Of a stretch of 14,681 nucleotides of DNA, positions 6,824 through 12,997 are shown piece by piece. Made by a program: the position numbers and the translations under genes. Positions within the stretch are counted from its first letter, which is position 1, and each line of letters starts with the position of its first letter. The stretch covers positions 1 to 14,681 of the forward strand of contig JACQXH010000144.1 of the NCBI GenBank assembly GCA_016208845.1. The letters are read 5' to 3'. The notes below the pieces were generated by a model. That model saw only the letters and a program-made list of their open reading frames with translations, was not told where the DNA came from and did not search any database. Origin of the DNA: Nitrospirota bacterium (GTDB lineage Bacteria; Nitrospirota; Thermodesulfovibrionia; UBA6902; BMS3Bbin08).

Positions 6824-7387
6824 TCAGTCCCTTTTCTTAATAAGTTCAAGCAACTCCATCCGAGTAGATTCTTTTGTGCGGAAAATTCCTCTGACAGCAG
6901 ATGTGATCGTTCTCGCATTTGGTTTCTTTATCCCTCTCATTGAGAGGCAGAGATGTTCCGCATCTATGATGACCATCGCGCCCCTGGGTTTTAATTTGTC
7001 CATTATCATATCTGCAAGCTGGGTTGTAAGGCGTTCCTGGACCTGCGGCCTTTTTGCGAACATCTCAACGGCCTTTGCAAGCTCGCTTAAGCCTACGATC
7101 TTTCCGCCTGACGGTATATATGCAACATGAGCTTTCCCGATAAAGGGCAGCAGATGATGTTCACAAACCGAGTAGAACGGAATGTCCTTGAGCAGAACCA
7201 TCTCATCATGACTTTCGCCTTCTATAGGTTTTAATAATTCTTCTGCAGGCGTTTCAAGACCTGCAAATATTTCTTCGTATAAACGTGCTATACGCTGGGG
7301 CGTGTCTTTAAGCCCGGCCCTTTCAGGGTCTTCGCCTATCCCCTCAAGAATCAACCTGATACCTTTTTCGATTTTCTTCTTATTCAT
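6824..7387 (-). CDS. folE: GTP cyclohydrolase I
   Basis: FolE opens and rearranges GTP to 7,8-dihydroneopterin triphosphate, the entry to tetrahydrofolate synthesis. The 187-residue length is typical of the bacterial type I enzyme. Zinc ligands are visible as Cys75 and His78 in YSVCEHHLLPF and Cys147 in EHLCLSMRGI. Other conserved blocks are DPERAGLKDTPQRIARLY, HVAYIPSGGKIVGLSELA, RPQVQERLT and the C-terminal GIFRTKESTRMELLELI. The start ATG 7387 has no obvious Shine-Dalgarno, but MNKKKIEKGIRLIL fits the family N-terminus. It sits between the cyclo-ligase and folD, suggesting folate supply is expressed together with folate-dependent C1 enzymes. An 86-base repeat-bearing gap separates it from the cyclo-ligase upstream. 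Confidence 0.96.
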   Translation of the reverse strand: MNKKKIEKGIRLILEGIGEDPERAGLKDTPQRIARLYEEIFAGLETPAEELLKPIEGESHDEMVLLKDIPFYSVCEHHLLPFIGKAHVAYIPSGGKIVGLSELAKAVEMFAKRPQVQERLTTQLADMIMDKLKPRGAMVIIDAEHLCLSMRGIKKPNARTITSAVRGIFRTKESTRMELLELIKKRD

Positions 7388-7404
7388 AGATATTTTATTT
7401 ATTA

Positions 7405-7510
7405 GGGTCCAAGGGTTCGAGGTTTCCAGGGTTCAAGGGGAAGAATGAAATAATATATAACATGATTGGTATCTCACTTTGACCCTCGACCCCTCGACCC
7501 CTCGACCCCT
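7405..7510. repeat. GGGGTCGA tandem repeat and degenerate GGGTTCAAGGG tract running into a gene end
   Basis: On the plus strand the 8-base unit CGACCCCT occurs three times in a row at 7487-7510, preceded by a shortened copy GACCCT at 7481. On the coding (minus) strand it is GGGGTCGA. It encodes the last residues of the cyclo-ligase. The adjacent gap 7405-7441 has degenerate relatives (GGGTCCAAGGGTTCGAGG and CCAGGGTTCAAGGGG). An 8-base unit is not a multiple of three, so copy-number change would switch the C-terminal reading frame. Confidence 0.7.
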
Positions 7511-8103
7511 TTTTCTGTTTTACAATCAATCACCCTTTTTTCCGTAATTATCTTGTCAACCCGTACGTCATGAACATCTTCAGGTACCTTTGGTATCATC
7601 TGTTCCTCAAATGCCAGGGCTACTGTTGTATAATGCTTCATGGAATTTGAAGTACGCAGCGATTTTTTGCTGAGGAGTTTATCATAAAAACCATGCCCGT
7701 ATCCAAGACGATTCCCTTTTTCATCAAATCCTGCGCCTGGGATTATCACAAGGTCTATGTCTCTTAAAGTTATTTTTCTGTTTATTCTAACCGAAGGCTC
7801 CAGAATCCCCATGTAGCCTGATTCCAGCTCTGAAAGATCATTTATCCTGTAAAGGCGCAATTCTTTTTTCTCGTTTTCAACAACAGGCAGAGCTATTTTT
7901 TTATTCATATCCAGGGCCTCTTTAATAATTTGCATGGTGGTCACCTCGCTCCTGAACGATGCATAGAATAATATGGTCCCGGCTTTTCTGAACTCTGTCA
8001 GCGCAAAGAGCGTCTTTGATATGGCCTTTTCTTTATTACTCTTTTCTACGGCCTTAATATTGTCCCGTTTTTTTAAAAGAACCGCCCTGATACCTCTTTT
8101 CAA
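7474..8103 (-). CDS. ygfA: 5-formyltetrahydrofolate cyclo-ligase
   Basis: This enzyme (MTHFS) uses ATP to convert 5-formyl-THF to 5,10-methenyl-THF, recovering a dead-end folate. The ATP/substrate motifs are clear: ILFYASFRSEVTT near residues 44-56, LVIIPGAGFDEKG (118-130) and NRLGYGHGFYDKLL (131-144), then VALAFEEQ and the C-terminal HDVRVDKIIT. The start is TTG at 8103. It overlaps the cooC stop as TTGA and has GGAG 8 bases upstream, so it is probably coupled to cooC translation. The natural family end is near VIDCKTEK. The last dozen residues (GVEGSRGRGSK) come from an 8-base tandem repeat and look like an accidental tail. Confidence 0.93.
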   Translation of the reverse strand: MKRGIRAVLLKKRDNIKAVEKSNKEKAISKTLFALTEFRKAGTILFYASFRSEVTTMQIIKEALDMNKKIALPVVENEKKELRLYRINDLSELESGYMGILEPSVRINRKITLRDIDLVIIPGAGFDEKGNRLGYGHGFYDKLLSKKSLRTSNSMKHYTTVALAFEEQMIPKVPEDVHDVRVDKIITEKRVIDCKTEKGVEGSRGRGSK

Positions 8104-8717
8104 ACGAGTTTCTCCAGCGATTGCTTAATTTTCAGGACCTCTTCAATGGTCTGCAAGGATGCCTTGTGAGAAGGTAATCCCTGGATATCTGTTTCCATTA
8201 TATTATTGTTAAAGCTTATCGCGCCAAGGAATTCGATGCCGCTCAATGCGTTTTTTATAAAGGAGATATCTCCGTCGTTCCTGACCTTGTTTGCGATCAC
8301 AAAGACCTTTTTAACGCCGAGGTCCTTTGCAATTAAAAGTCTTCTGAGAAGAGCACTCTCAGGGCAGTAACAGCCTGAGGCCGCAACCTTGCACTTGCCC
8401 ATTACGAGCAGTGTGACCCCGTTGATCTTATAACCAAAGCCCTCCGGGATGTCGTCAACTTTAGGATTGATCTTAAAGATCCCTCCGGTCGTGCCGGGTT
8501 TTGCCCCGGTCCTCTCTTCAATTAATTCTGCCATCTCAGCTATGGCCTTCAGTTTTTCTGTTTCATCTTTAGGAACCCCTAATGCCTGGGCCAGATTTGC
8601 ATCAGGGTCTGCGTCAACGGCAATTACTTTTTTGCCTTCATTGGCAAATAAATGGCTTAATATGGCCGAAAGGGTGGTCTTTCCCACGCCGCCTTTTCCT
8701 GTGATCGCTATTTTCAT
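8100..8717 (-). CDS. cooC: CooC-type nickel-insertion ATPase lacking its central switch segment
   Basis: CooC is a MinD/ParA-like ATPase that loads nickel into CO dehydrogenase, or into acetyl-CoA synthase in the AcsF branch. Visible are the deviant P-loop ITGKGGVGKTT (residues 5-15), VDADPDANLAQALG (34-47), PKVDDIPEGFGYKING and the metal-binding CxC pair Cys116/Cys118 in SGCYCPESALL. Normal CooC proteins then have about 50 residues including D-M-E-A-G-I-E-H, the Walker B/switch II equivalent. Here LLRRLL (to residue 128) jumps straight to IAKDLGVKKVFVIANKV. The protein is 205 residues instead of about 250, and the frame stays open. Without this segment ATP hydrolysis and dimer switching should fail, unless the gap is an assembly error. 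No ribosome site is obvious before ATG 8717. It heads the C1 block. Confidence 0.87.
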   Translation of the reverse strand: MKIAITGKGGVGKTTLSAILSHLFANEGKKVIAVDADPDANLAQALGVPKDETEKLKAIAEMAELIEERTGAKPGTTGGIFKINPKVDDIPEGFGYKINGVTLLVMGKCKVAASGCYCPESALLRRLLIAKDLGVKKVFVIANKVRNDGDISFIKNALSGIEFLGAISFNNNIMETDIQGLPSHKASLQTIEEVLKIKQSLEKLV

Positions 8718-8767
8718 ATGAATAAAAAGGATTCAAGAACTCAAGGGGTCAAATGAATAATGACCAC

Positions 8768-8806
8768 TTGAACCCTAAATTGGTTTAGGGCAATTTAAAG
8801 GTTCAA
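8768..8806. other. nested hairpin in the divergent cooC / ankyrin intergenic region
   Basis: CCCTAAA (8773-8779) and TTTAGGG (8784-8790) form a perfect 7-bp stem with a TTGG loop. An alternative outer pair TTGAACC (8768-8774) and GGTTCAA (8800-8806) overlaps it by two bases and would compete. The TTGAACCC word resembles the degenerate GGGTTCAAGGG tract at 7405-7441, so this may be another remnant of that repeat. It lies between the cooC start and the ankyrin promoter. It could act as an operator or a terminator stem, but no T-tract or known binding motif is visible. Confidence 0.4.
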
Positions 8807-8858
8807 AATACTACCATTTAGAGGGAAAAATTGTCAAAATTTTCTGTCAATAAAAAGC

Positions 8859-8887
8859 TTGACAATACAGGGGGGTTAGCCAATAAT
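8859..8887 (+). promoter_or_regulatory. sigma70-like promoter of the ankyrin gene
   Basis: TTGACA (8859-8864), a 17-base spacer and AATAAT (8882-8887) give a near-perfect promoter. The expected transcription start is near 8894. The -10 hexamer overlaps the upstream ATG at 8886, so that ATG would not be transcribed. This supports ATG 8940 as the true translation start, with a leader of about 45 bases. Confidence 0.7.
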
Positions 8888-8939
8888 GAAATCGTACTAT
8901 CAACAGAGTATTCCGGTGTGTAAATTAGAAGAGGTTAAA

Positions 8940-9662
8940 ATGGAGCCTGGTAAAAATAGACGAAAGCCTCGAATACTTGGAATTGTGCTAATAATGAGCG
9001 CCCTTATACTGTCTTTTATTTTTAGAACATACTTGTTATGGGTTGCATCTTATAATGGATATTCAAAATTCGCACATTTTCTTATTCTGCTGAAGGTTGA
9101 TACTAATACGCGAGATAAATTAAGCTCAACACCTTTAATGGCTGCTTCATTCGAAGGGCACAATGAAATCATTAATTTATTAATTGATGCTGGTGCCAAT
9201 GTCAACGTTCAAGATATGTGGGGAAATACTCCATTAACTGATGCCATGAAAGGTAAACATTTTGATTCCCTAAGAACACTCATTCGAAGAGGCGCAGATG
9301 TGAACGCTTCATCAAGGTATGGGTTTTCACCCTTGATGGTGGCTGTCGCTTTAAAATGCCGAGATTGTGCCGAATTACTCATCGAAAACAAAGCGAATAT
9401 TAATGCAAGAATGATTGAAGGGAGTACAGCATTGATGAACGCAGCACGTGAAGGCAATATAGAGATCGTGAAGTTATTGCTTCAAGCCGGTGCGGAAATC
9501 GATGCAACGGATTCTAATGGATACACTGCCTTAACATTTGCGCAGACTTTCCATTATACTGAAGTTGTTCAGTTGCTAATAGAAAAAGGAGCAAATGTTG
9601 CCTATAAAGACATCTTTAAATTTGAAGATTTTGATGATGAGAGTGAAGATGGCAATGAGTAG
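8940..9662 (+). CDS. membrane-anchored ankyrin-repeat protein
   Basis: From ATG 8940 the protein has 240 residues: a basic N-terminus (MEPGKNRRKPR), one hydrophobic anchor (about residues 13-35, ILGIVLIMSALILSFIFRTY), then ankyrin repeats. Typical ankyrin words recur about every 33 residues: STPLMAASFEGHNEIINLLI with DAGANVNVQ, NTPLTDAMKGKHFDSLRTLI with RRGADVNAS, FSPLMVAVALKCRDCAELLI, STALMNAAREGNIEIVKLLL and YTALTFAQTFHYTEVVQLLI. The tail is acidic (EDFDDESEDGNE). It probably displays a protein-binding scaffold, outside the membrane if the anchor is N-in. ATG 8940 has AGAGG 6 bases upstream; an in-frame ATG at 8886 lies inside the promoter -10. Codons are more AT-rich than in neighbouring minus-strand genes, which suggests later acquisition. 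It is opposite in strand to its flanks and next to a toxin-antitoxin pair. Confidence 0.88.
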   Translation: MEPGKNRRKPRILGIVLIMSALILSFIFRTYLLWVASYNGYSKFAHFLILLKVDTNTRDKLSSTPLMAASFEGHNEIINLLIDAGANVNVQDMWGNTPLTDAMKGKHFDSLRTLIRRGADVNASSRYGFSPLMVAVALKCRDCAELLIENKANINARMIEGSTALMNAAREGNIEIVKLLLQAGAEIDATDSNGYTALTFAQTFHYTEVVQLLIEKGANVAYKDIFKFEDFDDESEDGNE

Positions 9663-9745
9663 ATATTGCAAGCGACGGCATCAAACTTAGCAGTCACATA
9701 CCGCAAACTCACATCTTTAGGCTAAAGACCAAGCGATGTTATATT

Positions 9746-9754
9746 TGTTATAAT
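9746..9754 (+). promoter_or_regulatory. extended -10 promoter element of the toxin-antitoxin pair
   Basis: TGTTATAAT is a perfect extended -10, 33 bases before the antitoxin ATG at 9787. No good -35 is present at 16-18 bases. The site is well placed for autorepression by an antitoxin, but I see no clear palindromic operator. Confidence 0.5.
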
Positions 9755-9786
9755 TAAGAACGAAACAATGAAAGGCGGTGGGAACA

Positions 9787-9972
9787 ATGGATTTACTCAA
9801 AGAAGCAACTGTTAAAACAATAAATCGTCTTCCTGACGGATGTTCTGTCGAAGATATAATGTATGAAATCAATTTTATTGCGCAGGTACTTGAGGGTCTA
9901 AAAGACGCTGATGATGGGAAATTATTAACGACAGAAGAACTCCTTGCAAGAGTTGAGCAATGGGGAAAATAA
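9787..9972 (+). CDS. probable antitoxin of a ParE-type module
   Basis: This 61-residue acidic, helical protein (MDLLKEATVKTINRLPDGC, then SVEDIMYEINFIAQVLEGLK and TTEELLARVEQW) resembles small antitoxins found directly before RelE/ParE toxins. I cannot place it in a named antitoxin family. The LLTTEELLARVEQW tail is a common toxin-binding pattern. I prefer ATG 9787, preceded by AAAGGCGGTGGG, over the in-frame GTG at 9778, which would place the start inside the ribosome site. The stop overlaps the toxin start by 13 bases, so the pair is translationally coupled with the antitoxin first. The assignment rests mainly on size, order and the toxin's identity. Confidence 0.75.
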   Translation: MDLLKEATVKTINRLPDGCSVEDIMYEINFIAQVLEGLKDADDGKLLTTEELLARVEQWGK

Positions 9973-10277
9973 AATGGTCTGAAAAGGCAAGCAGCCATTT
10001 GCTGGCAATTCATGATTTCATCGCAAAAGATTCGAAAACATACGCTGTCCGGTTCATCAAATCCCTCATCAAGGCAACATCAAAACTTGAAACAATCCCT
10101 AGTTGCGGACGTATCGTTCCAGAGTTCGAAGTTTATGGGTTAAGAGAAGTCATTTATCAGAATTACAGAATCGTTTATAGAATCAAGGACGCCAATGAAC
10201 GCGTTGAAATACTTGCGGTAATTCATTGTTCACGTGATTTCAAAACAACATTTTCTCAGGAATGGGAATTGAAATAA
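9960..10277 (+). CDS. ParE/RelE-family toxin
   Basis: The 105-residue basic protein follows the ParE fold. It opens with KIKWSEKASSHLLAIHDFIAKDS, continues through helix AVRFIKSLIKATSKLETIP, then GRIVPEFEVYGLREVIYQNYRIVYRI, and ends with VEILAVIHCSRDF. The last motif matches the family's VxxxxVxHxxRxF strand. ParE toxins generally inhibit DNA gyrase, whereas RelE relatives cut mRNA on the ribosome. The sequence looks closer to ParE because it lacks RelE-type catalytic clusters, but this is not certain. It starts inside the antitoxin end (13-base overlap). The gene appears intact, so the module could be functional. With the ankyrin gene it forms a plus-strand accessory insert among minus-strand housekeeping genes. 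Confidence 0.88.
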   Translation: MGKIKWSEKASSHLLAIHDFIAKDSKTYAVRFIKSLIKATSKLETIPSCGRIVPEFEVYGLREVIYQNYRIVYRIKDANERVEILAVIHCSRDFKTTFSQEWELK

Positions 10278-10340
10278 CGGCGTTAACCACTAAAAGCGGA
10301 CATACCGGGGTTTGGAGCAGAGCCCCATACGTTCTTCTCT

Positions 10341-10963
10341 CTACTTTATCCCGGCCATCAAAGCCTTGCGCATAACGTCAACAGGAGGTTTTACTCCTGT
10401 CCAAAGTTCAAACGCAAGCACACCTTGCCATAAAAGCATTCCTGAGCCGTTAATGGTCTTAGCCCCTTTTGTCTTCGCCTCCTGGAGAAATTTGGTGTTC
10501 CTGTATATAATGTCGCATATGACCATGTCAGGAGCAACCTGTCAATATCGAATAAAGATAATTTACCGGCCTTTTCACTTAGATAATAGCTTACTGCCCT
10601 TGATGCGCCTCCGGCCCCGATTATCAGGATATCCTTGCCTTCTGAGGATACATCCTGCTCTGATAAAGAGCTCATAAAGCCTTTTCCGTCTGTGTTGTAT
10701 CCTTTTAATTTACCCTTTACATTCACTACCGTATTCACGGCACCTATGAAATGGGCCTCTTTATCGATATGGTCCAGCAAGGGGATCACATTTTCTTTAT
10801 GAGGCACGGTAGTATTAACACCTACAATATGCAGGGCCTTTACAGCCTTTACAGCATCAGACAGATCAGCAGGGGAGACCTTAAAGGCAACATAGCGCAT
10901 ATCAAGACCGAGCGCCTCGAATGCAGCATTATGCATTGCAGGAGAAAGCGTATGCTCAGTTAC
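10341..10963 (-). pseudogene. aroE: shikimate dehydrogenase remnant with two deletions
   Basis: AroE reduces 3-dehydroshikimate to shikimate with NADPH. Recognisable pieces are EHTLSPAMHNAAFEALGL (shikimate-binding loop), VNTTVPHKENVI (with the catalytic Lys), GAVNTVVN, KGYNTDGKGF and the NADP loop LIIGAGGASRAV. A C-terminal block (APDMVICDIIYRNTKFLQ and INGSGMLLWQGVLAFELWTG) ends at stop 10341-10343. The usual first ~15-20 residues (including the G-x-P-V before EH) are gone, and the DUF512 protein is joined directly in frame near 10961. A second gap lies after SLFDIDR near 10537, where about 60 residues, including the usual N-A-T-P-x-G-M region, are missing. The C-terminal block there is in a different frame. 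Translation through the shift ends at 10391 after a nonsense tail. As written the enzyme cannot be functional. Confidence 0.87.
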
Positions 10964-12229
10964 CCCCTTTAGAAGGCCTTCCGGCGTTGATTCTATTATT
11001 TTTGCTTTTATGCCAAGGTTTTCTTCCATATCTTTTAACGTTACATTGTCAAGGAACATATCCCGTCCTTCTCTGAGCATAACATCCGGTATCAGCAGGC
11101 AGTCTGCTTTTGTCCTGCCCATTATTGTTTTAAGAATATCTTTCCCCGTGATCAGGCCCGCTACGGTAACAGACGGTCCAAGGAATTTATTCTCAATTTT
11201 ATAGGCCTCTAAAGACAGCCCTTCTATTGAACTCAGTTTCAGCAGGAAGTCTTCAAGATAAGGCATGAATGATAATCCTGTAAAGGTAACTGCTTTTCGG
11301 GGTTCTATCTTTTTGGGAAGTTTTAATTTTTTTGCGGCGTGCATAAACTGCGGCACCATCCCTACCCCATTTTCTATCTGAGGGAAGTCCCCGTATTCGC
11401 TGATCGGCGGGAAAGGGCTTTCTGCCTTGATATAAAGCTCATCAGAAGGATGCACCAGAACATCGCCGTTCCTGTTCTTAAACCTTTTCCTGAACTGTCT
11501 GATATCATCAATGGCTCTCACGGCATCGGCTTTTTCTACCGTTCTGATATTGGACTTCCTGTGTTTAGTGAGACCTACAGGCACAACTGCTACAGATGCA
11601 ACATAAGGATAAAACTTATGAAGGTCCTTTATGGTTTTTGCAAGTTCTTCTCCGTCATTTAAACCAGGGCATAACACTATCTGGGCGTGTATCCTTATTT
11701 TATGTTTTGTGAAGTAGTGTATCTCCTGAAGTATGTCCGGGGCCTTGGGGTTCCCGATCATCCGTCTTCTCAGTTCATTGTTTGTCGTATGGACCGATAC
11801 ATAAAGAGGGCCGAGTTTTTGTTCAGTTATGCGTTTTCTGTCTGCATCAGAAAGATTCGTGAGGGTTATATAATTTCCATATAAAAAGGACATTCTGTAA
11901 TCTTCATCTTTCAGATATAGCGGTTTTCTCATGCCTTTCGGAAGCTGGTCGACAAAACAGAATACACATTTGTTCCTGCATGACTTTGTTATAAATGCCT
12001 TTAACTCAACGCCGATATCTGCTTTTTCAGATCTCCTGATCTTGCAGGAATATGATTTATTGGCGCGGCGGATCTTAAGGTCAATTATGTCTTTTTTTGA
12101 TGAGTAATACATGAAGTCAATGGCATCCTGCACAGGATGTCCGTTGACCTCGGAAAGTACATCTCCCTTCTGAATGCCAAGTTCATGCGCTACACTGCCT
12201 TCTGTAACTTGAATGATTATTGGGTTCAT
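10391..12229 (-). CDS. PDZ / radical-SAM-like / DUF512 protein, fused in frame to the AroE remnant
   Basis: About residues 1-422 (12229 down to ~10964) form a near-complete DUF512-family protein. It has an N-terminal PDZ-like domain (1-60, VTEGSVAHELGIQKGDVL), a radical-SAM-type cluster Cys84-x3-Cys88-x2-Cys91 in KSCRNKCVFCFVDQLPKGMR, a TIM-like core (YGNYITLTNL, LYVSVHTTNNELRRRMIGN, HAQIVLCPGLNDG), VHPSDELYIKAE, and the C-terminal DUF512 region (VTVAGLITGKDIL, CLLIPDVMLREG). Its biochemical role is unsettled; it is widespread in anaerobes. From residue 423 the frame continues into AroE sequence (TEHTLSPAMHNAAF) and then a frameshifted tail after residue ~564, ending at 10391. The fusion replaces the normal stop, the gap and the aroE start. 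I read it as a deletion product, not a natural bifunctional enzyme. The ATG 12229 lacks a clear ribosome site. Confidence 0.85.
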   Translation of the reverse strand: MNPIIIQVTEGSVAHELGIQKGDVLSEVNGHPVQDAIDFMYYSSKKDIIDLKIRRANKSYSCKIRRSEKADIGVELKAFITKSCRNKCVFCFVDQLPKGMRKPLYLKDEDYRMSFLYGNYITLTNLSDADRKRITEQKLGPLYVSVHTTNNELRRRMIGNPKAPDILQEIHYFTKHKIRIHAQIVLCPGLNDGEELAKTIKDLHKFYPYVASVAVVPVGLTKHRKSNIRTVEKADAVRAIDDIRQFRKRFKNRNGDVLVHPSDELYIKAESPFPPISEYGDFPQIENGVGMVPQFMHAAKKLKLPKKIEPRKAVTFTGLSFMPYLEDFLLKLSSIEGLSLEAYKIENKFLGPSVTVAGLITGKDILKTIMGRTKADCLLIPDVMLREGRDMFLDNVTLKDMEENLGIKAKIIESTPEGLLKGVTEHTLSPAMHNAAFEALGLDMRYVAFKVSPADLSDAVKAVKALHIVGVNTTVPHKENVIPLLDHIDKEAHFIGAVNTVVNVKGKLKGYNTDGKGFMSSLSEQDVSSEGKDILIIGAGGASRAVSYYLSEKAGKLSLFDIDRLLLTWSYATLYTGTPNFSRRRRQKGLRPLTAQECFYGKVCLRLNFGQE

Positions 12230-12352
12230 TAGTTTTTTAAAAAAATATAAAATAATATATTAACTATTTTAGGATGACCGTATTTCGTGCTCCGTACACC
12301 GTCACTTTGCTCTTTTCAAGAAGTACAATGTACTATGTGCGATTCTGGCAGT

Positions 12353-12898
12353 CTATGCGTTTTCCGAATGAGCGATCTTCAGACCTTCATAAATATACAA
12401 TATCCCCGACAGTGCCGTTACGATTGCAACTGTCACAGGGAAGATCTCAGGGATCAAAAATCCGTCTTTTGTGTTAATAGACACAAGAACAATACCGATT
12501 AATAGAATTTGAAAGAAATTGGCTGCCTTCCCTAAAATAGTGGGTTCGACATTTGTATTATGTTTAACGAAATACAGTATCAGCCAGCCTGTAACAATTA
12601 TCAGGTCCTTGCTAATTACAGTGATGGTCAGCCATTTAGGTATCCAGCCATAAACGCTCATTATAACGAATGAGGTTATCATTAAGAACTTGTCTGCAAC
12701 AGGGTCCATAATGCTGCCAAAGGCCGTCATCTGCTTTTTCTTTCGAGCGATCATCCCGTCCAGTACATCAGTCGCTGAAGCAGCAAAGAAAAGAATCATA
12801 GAAAATAAATATTCTCCATATATCAGGGTAGTGGCAAAAAAGGGCAAAAGCAATATCCGTGATATGGTCAAAATATTTGGGAGATTGCCGACTTTCAA
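12353..12898 (-). CDS. pgsA: CDP-diacylglycerol-glycerol-3-phosphate 3-phosphatidyltransferase
   Basis: The enzyme makes phosphatidylglycerol phosphate from CDP-diacylglycerol and glycerol 3-phosphate at the inner membrane. The CDP-alcohol phosphotransferase motif is complete: Asp44-x2-Asp47-Gly48-x2-Ala51-Arg52-x8-Gly61-x3-Asp65-x3-Asp69. Several hydrophobic segments follow, as expected for a multi-pass protein of 181 residues. The N-terminus LKVGNLPNILTISRILLLP is the family's standard opening. That favours the TTG start at 12898, which has AAAGAGG 8 bases upstream. An in-frame ATG at 12955 would add 19 atypical residues and begin inside the fhs hairpin. The CDP-alcohol family is certain; PgsA is the best member given length and N-terminus. 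It lies downstream of fhs but is separated from it by the hairpin, so it may have its own promoter. Confidence 0.9.
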   Translation of the reverse strand: MKVGNLPNILTISRILLLPFFATTLIYGEYLFSMILFFAASATDVLDGMIARKKKQMTAFGSIMDPVADKFLMITSFVIMSVYGWIPKWLTITVISKDLIIVTGWLILYFVKHNTNVEPTILGKAANFFQILLIGIVLVSINTKDGFLIPEIFPVTVAIVTALSGILYIYEGLKIAHSENA

Positions 12899-12950
12899 GG
12901 GAATTACCTCTTTATGGTATGAAAAAAAATAAATATATGATCCATTGGAG

Positions 12951-12986
12951 ATCAAGCCCCTCTATCTGCAGTCAGAGGGGCTTGAT
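12951..12986 (-). terminator. strong hairpin after fhs, probable terminator
   Basis: ATCAAGCCCCTCT (12951-12963) and AGAGGGGCTTGAT (12974-12986) pair perfectly over 13 bp around a 10-base loop. It lies 11 bases after the fhs stop. On the minus strand the T-rich tract (nine T residues at 12929-12921, minus strand) begins about 20 bases after the stem rather than directly. Termination is therefore likely but not classical; RNA-end protection is an alternative. Confidence 0.7.
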
Positions 12987-12997
12987 TCCGTTATTTA

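Noticed and set aside
8886..8939. Upstream ATG as the start of the ankyrin protein
   Set aside because: It overlaps the -10 hexamer of a near-consensus promoter, so it would precede the transcript; ATG 8940 has its own AGAGG site.
10296..10325. GGGG...CCCC stem between the ParE toxin and aroE as a bidirectional terminator
   Set aside because: Only four G-C pairs plus a wobble with a 10-base loop and no T-tract; too weak to claim.
10391..12229. A natural bifunctional DUF512-AroE enzyme
   Set aside because: The AroE half lacks its N-terminal strand and has a second internal deletion with a frameshift, so it cannot be a working domain.
12899..12955. ATG 12955 as the pgsA start
   Set aside because: The extra 19 residues are atypical, the codons begin inside the fhs hairpin, and TTG 12898 is better placed for the ribosome site and the family N-terminus.
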